Assembly: GCA_020846935.1 (NCBI GenBank) | Contig: JADLCY010000011.1 | Location: forward strand, 186,001 to 250,000 | Source of the DNA: Gemmatimonadaceae bacterium | Lineage (GTDB): Bacteria; Gemmatimonadota; Gemmatimonadetes; Gemmatimonadales; Gemmatimonadaceae | Length of the DNA stretch: 64,000 nt | Reading direction: 5' to 3' | Part shown: positions 53,270-61,996 of the stretch, piece by piece | Layout of the letters: each line of letters begins with the position of its first letter | Position numbering within the stretch: position 1 is the stretch's first letter | Notes under the pieces: model-generated | What the model was told of the DNA's origin: nothing | What the model saw: only the letters and a program-made list of their open reading frames with translations | Database searches by the model: none | Position numbers and translations under genes: made by a program

Positions 53270-54409
53270 CTACGACTTCATGCCCACCGATTCGGCAAAT
53301 GCGCGGAACAGCTTCTCCTGCTCCTCGGTCAACTCGTCAGGCACCGTGATCGTCGCCTCGACGATGAGGTCGCCTTTCTGGCCATCCTTTTCGATCCCCT
53401 GCCCACGCACGCGAAAACGGCGTCCGCTGTCAGTGCCGGCGGGAATCTTCAGCGTCACCTTCTTGCCATCGAGCGTGCGCACCGTGATGCGCGTCCCGAG
53501 CGTGGCCTGCGCAAGGTTGAGCGGAACCTCGGCCACCAGGTCGTTGCCGTCGCGGCGATAGAACCGATCGGCCTGCACCAACAGCGTGATGTCGAGGTCG
53601 CCCGCCGGGCCACCGTTCGAACCCTTGGCGCCCTGCCCCTTGAGTCGGATCTTCGTACCGGTGTCCGCACCCGCCGGAATCGTCACGAGCACGCCCTTGC
53701 GACGGCGCACCTCGCCGGAGCCACTGCACGTGGTGCAACGCTCGGTGGGCACCTGGCCACGGCCGGCGCACATGGGGCACGGGCGATTGACGGCAAAGCC
53801 ACCCTGACCAAACGACACGACGCCGCGGCCATTGCATTCAGGACACATCTTGATCGTCGCGCCAGGCGCGGCGCCGGTGCCCTTGCACGTATCGCAGTCT
53901 TCGTTGACGTCGATCTCGATCGGCACCTTGCCCCCGGCGGCCGCGGTACGGAACGGGATCTCGAGCGTGGTTTCGATGGTCTGGCCCTGTTCGGCGGCGC
54001 GACCTCTCGGGCCCCCCTTGCCGCCACCGAACATCGAGCTGAACAGATCGCCGAGTCCCCCGAGGCCGCCGATGTCGAAGTCCTGGTAGCGCGTCGAACC
54101 CGACGTCGCCCCACCGGCGCCGCTCGTCGCGCCCGGGCGAGGACGTGGTCCGGCGCTGCCGCCCGCTCCCGGGAAACCACTGAAAGCACCGAGGCGCCGC
54201 ATGTCGTCGTACTGCTTCCGCTTCTCCGCATCGCCGACCACCTGATACGCCTCGGAGATCTCCTTGAAACGCTCCGCCGCCTTTGGATCGTTGGGGTTCG
54301 CGTCAGGATGATACTTCTTGGCCAGCCGGCGATATTGCTTCTTGATGTCGTCGGCTGCCGCCGTCGACGACACGCCGAGGACGGCGTAGTAGTCCTTGCT
54401 CTGCGCCAT
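53270..54409 (-). CDS. dnaJ: Chaperone DnaJ
   Basis: Co-chaperone that stimulates DnaK ATPase and delivers substrates. It has 379 residues. J domain 1-70 with HPD in KKYHPDANPND. A Gly/Phe-rich linker follows (FSGFPGAGGSAGPRPRPG ... GGLGGLGDLFSSMFGGGKGG). The zinc region has four CxxCxGxG repeats (CDTCKGTG, CPECNGRG, CPMCAGRG, CTTCSGSG), then the C-terminal substrate domains. It follows grpE by 17 bases, and that gap holds a CGTTAGGC octamer. dnaK and hrcA are not in the window, so the heat-shock genes are split. Confidence 0.97.
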   Translation of the reverse strand: MAQSKDYYAVLGVSSTAAADDIKKQYRRLAKKYHPDANPNDPKAAERFKEISEAYQVVGDAEKRKQYDDMRRLGAFSGFPGAGGSAGPRPRPGATSGAGGATSGSTRYQDFDIGGLGGLGDLFSSMFGGGKGGPRGRAAEQGQTIETTLEIPFRTAAAGGKVPIEIDVNEDCDTCKGTGAAPGATIKMCPECNGRGVVSFGQGGFAVNRPCPMCAGRGQVPTERCTTCSGSGEVRRRKGVLVTIPAGADTGTKIRLKGQGAKGSNGGPAGDLDITLLVQADRFYRRDGNDLVAEVPLNLAQATLGTRITVRTLDGKKVTLKIPAGTDSGRRFRVRGQGIEKDGQKGDLIVEATITVPDELTEEQEKLFRAFAESVGMKS

Positions 54410-54413
54410 CGCT

Positions 54414-54421
54414 GCCTAACG
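54414..54421 (-). repeat. CGTTAGGC octamer between grpE and dnaJ
   Basis: Exact copy read in the gene direction, filling almost half of the 17-base gap between the grpE stop and the dnaJ start. Confidence 0.8.
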
Positions 54422-54426
54422 GCCCC

Positions 54427-54960
54427 TCACTCGGCCCACTGACGGACGGCGACGCGCGCGGGCCGCAGCAGCTGGCCACGAAAGACGTAGCCCGGCTGGA
54501 ACACGCGTGAAACGACGTGGTCCATCTCCGGCGATTCCGCGGGCTCCGTGCTCACGGCCTCATGATGATTGGGGTCGAAAGGGTGATCCACCGGATTCAC
54601 CACTTCGAGCCCGTGCCCGCCCAGGGCCTTGAGCAGCTTCTTCTCAACCATGGCCACCCCTTCGACCACGGTGCGTGCGTCGGTGGAGTCGGGGTCCACG
54701 TGGGCAAACCGAGCGACGTCGTCGATCATCTCGAGAAGCCCGCTCACCAGGTCGCCTTGCGCGCGCCAGCCGGCCTCCTGCCGCTCGCGCACGGCGCGCT
54801 TGCGGAAATTGTCGTACTCGGCGGCGAGCCGCAGATGCTTGTCGCGCTGCTCGTCCAGGGCTCGCTGCCAGTCTTCACGGGACGTCTCGACGCCTGGGGC
54901 GCCGTCGGCCGGCGCCCCCCCCGAAGTGTCGGGCTCTTGGATAGGATCGTGTTCAGGCAT
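54427..54960 (-). CDS. grpE: Nucleotide exchange factor GrpE
   Basis: Releases ADP from DnaK. It has 177 residues. An acidic, disordered start (PEHDPIQEPDTSGGAPADG) precedes the long coiled-coil helix (about 25-85, LDEQRDKHLRLAAEYDNFRKRAVRERQEA), the four-helix part (GLLEMIDDVARFAHVD) and the beta-wing with VNPVDHPFDPNHHEAVS and VSRVFQPGYVFRGQLLRPARVAV. It is the first gene of the grpE-dnaJ pair. The 119 bases upstream hold an inverted repeat CTCAA (55028-55032) and TTGAG (55047-55051), but no CIRCE-type heat-shock operator is visible. Confidence 0.95.
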   Translation of the reverse strand: MPEHDPIQEPDTSGGAPADGAPGVETSREDWQRALDEQRDKHLRLAAEYDNFRKRAVRERQEAGWRAQGDLVSGLLEMIDDVARFAHVDPDSTDARTVVEGVAMVEKKLLKALGGHGLEVVNPVDHPFDPNHHEAVSTEPAESPEMDHVVSRVFQPGYVFRGQLLRPARVAVRQWAE

Positions 54961-55079
54961 GTCTCAGGATTACTCACGTGAGCGCGCGAGGGTTTCGACC
55001 CCGTGTCGGGCTGGCCCAAAGGCGCAACTCAAATCTCCACTGTGACTTGAGCGGAAACAACGGCCCGTCGAGAGGCTGG

Positions 55080-56420
55080 CTACGCGGGGCTCCCTTCCTC
55101 CGCGGCTGGCGCCAGGCGCCTCCGGATCATGTCCAACGCAGTCTGCGTGGCCCGAAACCGAATCTCCTGCCGGTCGCCGATCATCTGGCCCCCGAGGGAG
55201 AGGGGGGCGCCGTCATCGACCAGGGCGATCCAGACGAGGCCCACCGGCTTGGCAGGCGTCCCTCCGCCCGGGCCGGCGATGCCGGTGATGCCGATGCCGA
55301 TGGACGCTCCCAACCGTTCGCGAGCGGCACGCGCCATCGCCTCAGCCACCTCCCGTGACACGGCGCCCACGTTCTCCAGCATTTCGGGCGTGACGCCGGC
55401 CAGTGTCTCCTTCGCCTGATTGGCATAGGTGATCAAGCCGCCCAGGAACACATCGCTCGATCCGGGAATCGCCGTGAGCCGAGCGCCAAGCAGGCCCCCC
55501 GTGCAGCTCTCGGCGACGGCGAGCGTTCGGCCGAGGGCACGGCAGCGCTCGAGCACCACCTCGGCGAGATCGGTGGCGCCTTCTGCATACACGGGGGAAC
55601 CAATGCGACGCCTGAGCAGGTCGGCTCCGGCCCGAAGCGCGACCTCAGCGACGGCCGCCGACCGGTGACGACTCGTCAGGCGGAGGTCGACGCCCTCCTG
55701 ACCGGGCAGGTACGCCAGCGCGAGCCCGTCGATCCCCTGGGCCGCGTCGCCCAAACGGGCCGGAAGGGCGGACTCGGCGATCCCGGTCGTGCGCACCACA
55801 AGCGAGCGGATCGGTTCCGCGTTGGGCGGAAGTCGCCGCCTCACGAGTGGCTCGAGCTCATCGACCCACAGCCCTCGCATCTCCCGGGGCACACCAGGCA
55901 GCATGGCGACCCATCGACCGTCCGCATCCTCGAGGAAGATGCCCGGCGCGCTTCCATGCCGATTGACGAGCACGGTGCAGCCTCGGGGCAGCATCATCTG
56001 TTGCTTGTTTGCCTCGGGTGGCTCGCCGGCCCGACCGCGCGACCGCCAGATCTCGCGAAGGCGTTCCCACTGCACCTCGTCGAAATAGAGGTCGCGCCCG
56101 AAGATCGCAGCGATGGCCGGCTTGGTGAGATCGTCGGCGGTGGGCCCCAGCCCTCCCGTGGTGATGACGGCCCCGGAGCGCGCCAGCGCTTCACCGACGG
56201 CGCTTGTGATGTCGTCGGCGTTGTCGCCCACTGATCCACGGCGTGCCACGGAGACCCCGAGGTGCGCGAGTTCGCGCGCGAGCCACGCGCCGTTGGTGTC
56301 GACGGTCAGGCCTAACAACAGCTCGTCGCCGATGGTGACGATTTCCACGTTCGGATCGGGCGGAGGGCCGGGCGACGTGGCGACCACAAGGTCACCTCGC
56401 ACGCCGTAAGGCGTGGACAT
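55080..56420 (-). CDS. cinA: CinA family protein (nicotinamide-nucleotide amidase / pyrophosphatase)
   Basis: Two-domain protein of 446 residues. The N-terminal MoCF-like domain (about 20-190: VEIVTIGDELLLGLTVDTN, TGGLGPTADDLTKPAIA, LPGVPREMRGLWVDEL) is the COG1058 ADP-ribose pyrophosphatase class. The C-terminal PncC domain (about 285-440: LAVAESCTGGLLGARLT, VFLGGLITYANQAKE, GIGITGIAGPGGGTPAKPVGLVWIAL) deamidates nicotinamide mononucleotide in pyridine-nucleotide salvage. The name reflects competence-induced expression in some species. It carries one TTA codon in GTTAGGC (56310-56316). It starts just after the terminator following pgsA. Confidence 0.94.
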   Translation of the reverse strand: MSTPYGVRGDLVVATSPGPPPDPNVEIVTIGDELLLGLTVDTNGAWLARELAHLGVSVARRGSVGDNADDITSAVGEALARSGAVITTGGLGPTADDLTKPAIAAIFGRDLYFDEVQWERLREIWRSRGRAGEPPEANKQQMMLPRGCTVLVNRHGSAPGIFLEDADGRWVAMLPGVPREMRGLWVDELEPLVRRRLPPNAEPIRSLVVRTTGIAESALPARLGDAAQGIDGLALAYLPGQEGVDLRLTSRHRSAAVAEVALRAGADLLRRRIGSPVYAEGATDLAEVVLERCRALGRTLAVAESCTGGLLGARLTAIPGSSDVFLGGLITYANQAKETLAGVTPEMLENVGAVSREVAEAMARAARERLGASIGIGITGIAGPGGGTPAKPVGLVWIALVDDGAPLSLGGQMIGDRQEIRFRATQTALDMIRRRLAPAAEEGSPA

Positions 56421-56428
56421 AAAGCAAT

Positions 56429-56457
56429 AGGGCGAAGCGCTTCAAGCGCTCCGCCCT
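56429..56457 (-). terminator. Hairpin terminator after pgsA
   Basis: AGGGCG and AGCGC arms pair with GCGCT and CGCCCT arms around a 5-base loop, 22 bases after the pgsA stop on the minus strand, followed by an A+T-richer ATTGCTTTATG. The U-tract is modest, so read-through into cinA is possible. Confidence 0.7.
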
Positions 56458-56478
56458 GATCTCGTCGTGACCGACCCT

Positions 56479-57201
56479 TCAGCTTCGTGCGCTCCGATCT
56501 CCCAGGAAGAGGTTCCCGTAGCGCTGCAGATAGAGCCAGAGGGAGTAGAGGGTCAGGCCCACGGCGATGAGCATGGAGACGGTGCCCACGATGCCGTTGA
56601 AGTAAGCAAAGGCGTGCCACGCGTCGTTGTTCCAGCGGTGTTCTGCTGCGGCGGAGGCCGCAAAGAACCAGAAGAACGCCGCGCCCACCCAGATCAGCTG
56701 GAAGGCGGTCTTCCACTTGGCGGGGCCGATTGCCGCGATGATCACACCGCGCCGCTTGGCGTATTCGCGGAAGACGGTCATGAAGACCTCGCGGCCGAGC
56801 ACGATGGCGACGATCCAGAACGGCAGGCCAATCAGGCCCAGCGGGGTGACGAACGGCCAGGAAATGCGGGCGCCGTGCATGACCGGGCCCACGGTGCCCG
56901 CGGCGGCCCAGCTGGCGACCGGCGCGGTAGTCACGAAATCGACGTCGCGCGTGAGCCAGTACATCGGGAGAAGCGTGGCGACGAGCAGGAGCTTGTCGGC
57001 CAGCGGGTCGAGGATCTTCCCGAGGTTGGTGACGAGGTTTCGGTCCCGTGCCAGCTTGCCGTCGAAGTAGTCGGTGACGGCAGCGGCAACGAACAGGAGC
57101 CAGGCCGAGAGGCGCGGCATCCATCCGGCGTTGACGATCAGTGCCGCGATCAGTGGCGTCGCGGCGATTCGACTCATCGTAATGGCGTTCGGCAGATTCA
57201 T
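56479..57201 (-). CDS. pgsA: CDP-diacylglycerol-glycerol-3-phosphate 3-phosphatidyltransferase
   Basis: Inner-membrane enzyme of phosphatidylglycerol synthesis. It has 240 residues, longer than the usual ~180-200. The CDP-alcohol phosphotransferase motif is complete: DYFDGKLARDRNLVTNLGKILDPLADKLL, with the DxxDGxxAR...GxxxDxxxD acidic residues at about 44-69. About six membrane segments follow. The extra length lies in loops around residues 85-120 and the C-terminal end. The ATG at 57201 (MNLPNAITMSRI) gives the family-typical start. Confidence 0.93.
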   Translation of the reverse strand: MNLPNAITMSRIAATPLIAALIVNAGWMPRLSAWLLFVAAAVTDYFDGKLARDRNLVTNLGKILDPLADKLLLVATLLPMYWLTRDVDFVTTAPVASWAAAGTVGPVMHGARISWPFVTPLGLIGLPFWIVAIVLGREVFMTVFREYAKRRGVIIAAIGPAKWKTAFQLIWVGAAFFWFFAASAAAEHRWNNDAWHAFAYFNGIVGTVSMLIAVGLTLYSLWLYLQRYGNLFLGDRSARS

Positions 57202-57218
57202 GGCCGGACGGTAAGGCG

Positions 57219-57896
<678 letters not shown>

Positions 57897-57917
57897 CGTC
57901 GTCCCCTCGCGTCCCGA

Positions 57918-58409
57918 CTACTGGAAGAGACGATCGATCTCGTCATCCACATCGCCGAGCAGCGCGGGCGCGTGCCCCGCGTGGCGGGTGGCCGAGCCCG
58001 CGAACATCCGCTCGAACAGGCGATTCAGTTCCTCGACGACGCCTCGCATCTTCAGTCGGACCATCCCCAGGGTAGTGCGGTTGTCGAAGAGTACCACCAG
58101 GATCGCGCGGCGCGCGACGTCGGCCAGGAGCATCGACTCGCGCTCCCCCTGGTGAAACAGTGTGTTGAAGTCGCGCTCACCGATCAGGCGCGCCAACTGG
58201 TCATTGGCCGAGAAATCAGCGGCCGCGAGCGTGGCGAACGCGGTCACGTCAAAGGCCGGCCGGTCGCCGCCGGTGGTGATCAGCTGGCCGCTTCGATCCA
58301 CAACCAGCGCGCAGCGCGCGTTGCAGTCGAGGAGGAACCGCTGCAACTGCTGTCCGATGGCCGCGTTGTCGGCTTCGCTCAGGGACCAGCTCGTCGCTCC
58401 AGGATGCAT
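57918..58409 (-). CDS. mglB: Roadblock/LC7-domain protein (MglB-like GTPase activator)
   Basis: This 163-residue protein is of the roadblock/LC7 family, which in this position acts as GTPase-activating partner of MglA. The core is at about 20-130: ALVVDRSGQLITTGGDRPAFDVTAFATLAAADFSANDQLARLIG, then ESMLLADVARRAILVVLFDNRTTLGMVRLKMRGVVEELNRLFE. A C-terminal tail of ~25 residues ends EIDRLFQ. The start is the ATG at 58409, just after a CGTTAGGC octamer. The symbol is given by position and family, not by alignment. Confidence 0.86.
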   Translation of the reverse strand: MHPGATSWSLSEADNAAIGQQLQRFLLDCNARCALVVDRSGQLITTGGDRPAFDVTAFATLAAADFSANDQLARLIGERDFNTLFHQGERESMLLADVARRAILVVLFDNRTTLGMVRLKMRGVVEELNRLFERMFAGSATRHAGHAPALLGDVDDEIDRLFQ

Positions 58410-58418
58410 TCGTCAATT

Positions 58419-58426
58419 CGTTAGGC
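58419..58426 (+). repeat. CGTTAGGC octamer between recR and the mglB-like gene
   Basis: Exact copy in the 37-base gap upstream of the roadblock gene, where it is not part of any codon. Two of the 15 exact copies (this and 54414) lie in short intergenic gaps. Confidence 0.8.
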
Positions 58427-58446
58427 TCCCGGCACCGGGAGCGCCA

Positions 58447-59037
58447 TCACCGCATGTCGCGCCGCGCTGCCAGGGCCTGCGCGATCGTGACTCCGTCTGC
58501 GTACTCGAGGTCGCCGCCCATCGGCAACCCGCGCGCGATCCGACTCACCCTCACCGGCAGCGGCGCCAGCAGCTGCTGCAGGTACAGCGCCGTGGCCTCC
58601 CCTTCCACGCTCGGGTTGGTCGCCACGATCACTTCCACCACGCCCCCGGCAGTGATCCGCCGTTCGAGATCCCGAAACGAGAGATGTTCGGGACCCACCC
58701 CGTCCAGCGGCGAGATCCGCCCGCCGAGAACGTGATACAGGCCACGAAACTCCCCCGCCCGCTCGATTGCGCCGATATCTGCCGCTTCTTCGACGGCGCA
58801 AATCATGGTTCGGTCACGTCTTGGGTCCCGGCAGATCGCACATTCGGGATCTTCGGTGAGATTGTGGCACGCCCGGCAGGGGTGGACGCGCTCCGTCAGC
58901 ACTTCCAGGGCATGCGCCAGCCGCCGACTGCGTTCGGGTGGCTGCTTGAGCAGGTGGTAGGTGAGGCGAAGCGCGGTCTTGCGTCCCACGCCGGGGAGCT
59001 TTGCCAGTTCGTTGGCCAGGTCGTCGATGGCCGACAT
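58447..59037 (-). CDS. recR: Recombination mediator RecR
   Basis: RecFOR-pathway protein that clamps DNA and helps load RecA at gaps. It has 196 residues. The helix-hairpin-helix region is LAKLPGVGRKTALRLTYHLL. The four-Cys zinc finger is CRACHNLTEDPECAIC. The Toprim domain is seen as MICAVEEAADIGAIERAGEFRGLYHVLGGRISPLDGVGPEHL, and the Walker-like VIVATNPSVEGEATALYL follows. It starts 4 bases after the ybaB stop, the usual dnaX-ybaB-recR order. Confidence 0.96.
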   Translation of the reverse strand: MSAIDDLANELAKLPGVGRKTALRLTYHLLKQPPERSRRLAHALEVLTERVHPCRACHNLTEDPECAICRDPRRDRTMICAVEEAADIGAIERAGEFRGLYHVLGGRISPLDGVGPEHLSFRDLERRITAGGVVEVIVATNPSVEGEATALYLQQLLAPLPVRVSRIARGLPMGGDLEYADGVTIAQALAARRDMR

Positions 59038-59041
59038 ACGT

Positions 59042-59371
59042 TCAGAACGGCAGCTTGAACGGCAGGTTCATCCCGCCGGTCAACTTGCCCATCTCGGCTT
59101 GCGCCGTCTCCTTCGCGATCTCGGCGGCCTTCTTCTGAGCCTCGGTCATCGCCACCACGATCAGGTCCTCGAGCATCTCAACGTCCGCCGGATTCACCGT
59201 TGATGGGTCGAGCTTGACCTTCCTGACGTTCCCCTTGCCATCGCATTCGACGCTCACCATGCCGCCCCCCGCCGATCCGGTGACCGTGAGCTTCGCAAGT
59301 TCTTCCTGCATCTGCTCCATGCGGCTCTGCACCTGTTGCGCCTGCTGGAGGATCTTGAAGATGTCGGCCAT
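59042..59371 (-). CDS. ybaB: YbaB/EbfC nucleoid-associated protein
   Basis: Small DNA-binding dimer of 109 residues. The sequence follows the family closely: MADIFKILQQAQQVQSRMEQMQEELAKLTVTGSAGGGMVSVECDGKGNVRKVKLDP, then a C-terminal helix pair ending LTGGMNLPF. The start is the ATG at 59371; the frame stays open to 59434, but that lead is not family-like. It lies between dnaX (105 bases away) and recR, the standard cluster. Confidence 0.94.
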   Translation of the reverse strand: MADIFKILQQAQQVQSRMEQMQEELAKLTVTGSAGGGMVSVECDGKGNVRKVKLDPSTVNPADVEMLEDLIVVAMTEAQKKAAEIAKETAQAEMGKLTGGMNLPFKLPF

Positions 59372-59476
59372 GGGGACGGATGATCGAAATGGGGACGCAG
59401 GGAGGCGGGAAGCGCGTACGCACGGCGCCGTCATCGAACGGTCGGCGCGCGGGTTCGGACCCGCTGGTGCGCCTTC

Positions 59477-61543
59477 CTAAAGTAGCTCGAGGTCCAGCGC
59501 GTCGATCGCGTCGGCGAGCATCGGACTCTTCTTGCGCAACGACTGCAACGTATCCGCCTTGACGCTTTCTGCGGTCATGCGCTTTGGGGACGGTCGCGCG
59601 TCACTGGCTGGGGGCTTGATCGCGACCCTCGTGATTCCGGCGATGCCCGGAACGAGCGCGCCGGTCAGGTCGGCGATGCGCGACGCCGCGCCCTCGTGAA
59701 GTCCGGGCTGGTCGAGCTGCAGGGTGAGCAGCCCTCCGGCCGTCACCGCCACTGGAACCGCATGTTCGAGCAACGAAGCGACAAGCGGACGGTCTCGCCG
59801 CAAGCCGGCGACGATGTCGTCCCACGCCTCCACGATGGCGTTGATGTCCAGCGGCGCGGCGGCCCTGCCGGAGGGATGGGATGCAGGTTGCGTGGCCTGG
59901 GACTGGACCGGCGCCACCCGCCGCGGCACCGGCTCGGCTACCGCCATCCGTCCGCCGGCGGACCCTCGGGCGTCCGTGGCCCCGGGCTGGGAATCGGAGA
60001 GCGCCCGCGGAACCGGTTCGGTTACACGCGGCATGGGGGCGGCAGCGTCACGACTACCCGGGCCCTCGGCGCGCACCGGTCGCTCCGGGGGAGTCGACGG
60101 CCGCCCGGGCGGAATCGAGAGGCGCTCGCTGGCAGCCGTCGGTCGCTCGGGTGCGGACGAGAGTCGCTCGGCGCCAGCCGTCGGTCGCTCGGGTGCGGAC
60201 GAGAGTCGCTCGGCGCCAGCCGTCGGTCGCTCGGGTGCGGACGAGAGTCGCTCGGCGCCAGCCGTCGGTCGCTCGGGTGCGGACGAGAGTCGCGCGGGTG
60301 GGGTCGTTGGTCGCTCGGGCGGAGCCGAGGGTCGGTCGGGGGGAGCGGACGGTCGCGGTGAAGGCGCTGGATTGCGGCTCGCCGTCGCACCACCGCCACC
60401 ACCGCCGCCACCGGGACCCATCTCGCGCAGCACGGCTTCGAGGTCCACCGTGCGATCAAGCAGCGCAAAGCGCACGAGCAACGCCTCGAGCAGGATCTGT
60501 TGCTGACCGCTCTTTCGGAACTTGGGTTCGAGCTCGGCAACCGCCGTGAGCATGCGCAGGAGGTCGCCCGACGGGTATCGGGACTTGCGGTCTTCGAGCG
60601 CCTTCAGCGCCTCTTCACTCACCTCGACCGTGCGCGAGCCGAGGCTGACGGCGAGCTGTGCCCGGAGCATGTCGCTGAGCCCGGTGAGGAACTGGCCGAG
60701 ATCGATTCCCATCTCCACGAGGCGCGACACGACGTCGAAGACGTCGCCGGCCCGCCGCTCGGCGATGAGGTCGAGGAGACCGATATACTCGTCTTCGGGC
60801 ACCAGACCAAGGGCCTCGCGCACACGCGCCGAGGTGACTTCGCCATCGCCTAACGCGAGCACCTGGTCGGTCAACGAAAGGCCGTCCCGCATCGAGCCGT
60901 CCGCCGCGCGTGCGATGATGGACAACGCATCTTCGCTGGCCGTGATGCCCTCATCAGCGAGCACCAGGCGCAGGCGATCCCGGACATCGCCGGCGCTCAT
61001 GCGCCGGAAGTCAAAGCGCTGGAGCCTCGACAGCACGGGGGCGGCGAGCTGGGTGATCTTCTGCGGCTCGGTCGTGGCGAAGACAAACACGACGCGCGGC
61101 GGCGGCTCCTCGAGGATCTTGAGCAACGCGTTCCACGCCTCGCGTGTGAGCATGTGCGCCTCGTCGACGATGTAGACCTTGTAGCGGTCGTCGCCGGATG
61201 GGGCGTACATCGCGCGTTCGCGCAACTCGCGTGCGTCGTCGACGCCGCGGTTGGAGGCGGCGTCGATTTCCACGACGTCGAGACTCGCCGAGCCGGTCCA
61301 GATGCGCTCGCAGGACTGGCACGTGCCACACGGTTCGCCGTCGGCGCGCTTGTTCTCGCAGTTGAGGGCCATCGCAAGGACGCGCGCCAGCGTGGTCTTG
61401 CCGACGCCGCGCGGGCCGCAGAGCAGGTAGCCGTGCGCCACGCGCCCCCGGGCAATGGCTCCCTTGAGCGTGGCCGCGACGTGGGACTGCACGGCCACGG
61501 TATCGAAGCTCTTTGGACGGTACTTGCGGGCGAGGGCGATCAA
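59477..61543 (-). CDS. dnaX: DNA polymerase III subunit gamma/tau
   Basis: Clamp-loader ATPase of 688 residues. Walker A is GPRGVGKT (43-50), the zinc Cys are 62, 72, 75 and 78 (NCENKRADGEPCGTCQSC), Walker B and sensor motifs are VYIVDEAHMLTREAWNALLKILEEPP, and the SRC-like LSRLQRFDFRRM follows. A Pro-rich linker from about 395 contains 42-base repeats, then a tau-type C-terminal domain. The start is placed at a TTG at 61543, giving MIALARKYRPKSFD as in the family. The frame opens to 61651, but those codons lie in the terminator of the SRP RNA gene. No obvious slippery site was seen. An octamer lies at 60848-60855. Confidence 0.93.
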   Translation of the reverse strand: MIALARKYRPKSFDTVAVQSHVAATLKGAIARGRVAHGYLLCGPRGVGKTTLARVLAMALNCENKRADGEPCGTCQSCERIWTGSASLDVVEIDAASNRGVDDARELRERAMYAPSGDDRYKVYIVDEAHMLTREAWNALLKILEEPPPRVVFVFATTEPQKITQLAAPVLSRLQRFDFRRMSAGDVRDRLRLVLADEGITASEDALSIIARAADGSMRDGLSLTDQVLALGDGEVTSARVREALGLVPEDEYIGLLDLIAERRAGDVFDVVSRLVEMGIDLGQFLTGLSDMLRAQLAVSLGSRTVEVSEEALKALEDRKSRYPSGDLLRMLTAVAELEPKFRKSGQQQILLEALLVRFALLDRTVDLEAVLREMGPGGGGGGGGATASRNPAPSPRPSAPPDRPSAPPERPTTPPARLSSAPERPTAGAERLSSAPERPTAGAERLSSAPERPTAGAERLSSAPERPTAASERLSIPPGRPSTPPERPVRAEGPGSRDAAAPMPRVTEPVPRALSDSQPGATDARGSAGGRMAVAEPVPRRVAPVQSQATQPASHPSGRAAAPLDINAIVEAWDDIVAGLRRDRPLVASLLEHAVPVAVTAGGLLTLQLDQPGLHEGAASRIADLTGALVPGIAGITRVAIKPPASDARPSPKRMTAESVKADTLQSLRKKSPMLADAIDALDLELL
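60135..60294 (-). repeat. 42-base tandem repeat in the dnaX linker
   Basis: About 3.8 near-identical copies of a 42-base unit beginning at 60135, 60177, 60219 and 60261. In the protein it gives the 14-residue unit RLSSAPERPTAGAE. Less regular relatives (PSAPPERPTTPPAR) flank it. The copies are nearly identical at DNA level, pointing to recent expansion; copy number may vary between strains. Confidence 0.92.
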
Positions 61544-61643
61544 GGTCGAGGCAGGGGCTGGAAGAACAGTGGCGGGACCGATACCGCTCGACCTCGCATG
61601 CTGGGGGCCGCAGCCGCGCACAGCAAGGGGGCCGGCGTCGTAA

Positions 61644-61694
61644 GGAAACAAAACGCGCGGGGGCGATGCCGTCGTCGGCGATCAACCCCCGCGC
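61644..61694 (-). terminator. Intrinsic terminator of the SRP RNA gene
   Basis: Stem GCGCGGGGG (61655-61663) and CCCCCGCGC (61686-61694) with inner pairing of GATGCCG and CGGCGATC. On the minus strand it is followed by a T-rich run GTTTTGTTT (61644-61654). It directly follows the predicted 3' end of the SRP RNA and precedes dnaX. Confidence 0.88.
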
Positions 61695-61695
61695 A

Positions 61696-61798
61696 ATACT
61701 CCAGGTCTGACGAAGCAACGCGAGACATCGCGTACCGCTGCTACCTTCGGGGTCCTCACGGGGTTGGCGCGCTTACGCCCTCCGGGACCTGGAGCACC
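61696..61798 (-). ncRNA. ffs: Signal recognition particle RNA (small bacterial type)
   Basis: About 100 nucleotides. The ends form a perfect 9-base helix: CTCCAGGTC at the 5' side (61786-61794) and GACCTGGAG at the 3' side (61699-61707). The apical helix-8 region reads GAGGACCCCGAAGGTAGCAGCGGTACGCG, matching the conserved Ffh-binding loop (asymmetric AGCAGC strand next to a CCGAAGG apical loop). It is the standard neighbour upstream of dnaX and is followed by its own terminator. It binds Ffh and FtsY for co-translational membrane targeting. The exact 5' and 3' ends are estimates. Confidence 0.92.
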
Positions 61799-61802
61799 GG
61801 GA

Positions 61803-61808
61803 AGTGTA
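61803..61808 (-). promoter_or_regulatory. Probable -10 element of ffs
   Basis: TACACT on the minus strand, 4-7 bases before the predicted 5' end of the SRP RNA, a normal distance. No good -35 hexamer is seen 16-18 bases upstream. The remaining bases to 61996 hold no gene. Confidence 0.5.
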
Positions 61809-61996
61809 GCGCACCGCGCCGGATGGGGCTACCCGCACGCGCCGGTGCTGAGCACGTGATCGCCCGCGTGCGCCCGTCGGCAGTGCACCCCGACCCACTC
61901 CTTCGGCGCGGCCGTTTTCCACGGCGACGTCGCCAGTCGACTCGCTGGAGCACCCACTGCGGTACCCGGCGCTCACCCTCGCCCCCACGGCCGAGT

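Noticed and set aside
54961-55079. CIRCE or sigma-32-type promoter upstream of grpE
   Set aside because: No TTAGCACTC-type repeat and no clear CTTGAAA/CCCCAT pair could be found; only a weak 5-base inverted repeat is present.
60135-60294. CRISPR array
   Set aside because: The 42-base units are contiguous with no spacers and translate into a regular Pro/Ser/Glu repeat inside dnaX.
61789-61954. Direct repeat CTGGAGCACC (61789-61798 and 61945-61954) as an attachment site flanking ffs
   Set aside because: Only 10 bases long, no integrase or mobile gene nearby, and one copy is part of the terminal helix of the SRP RNA.
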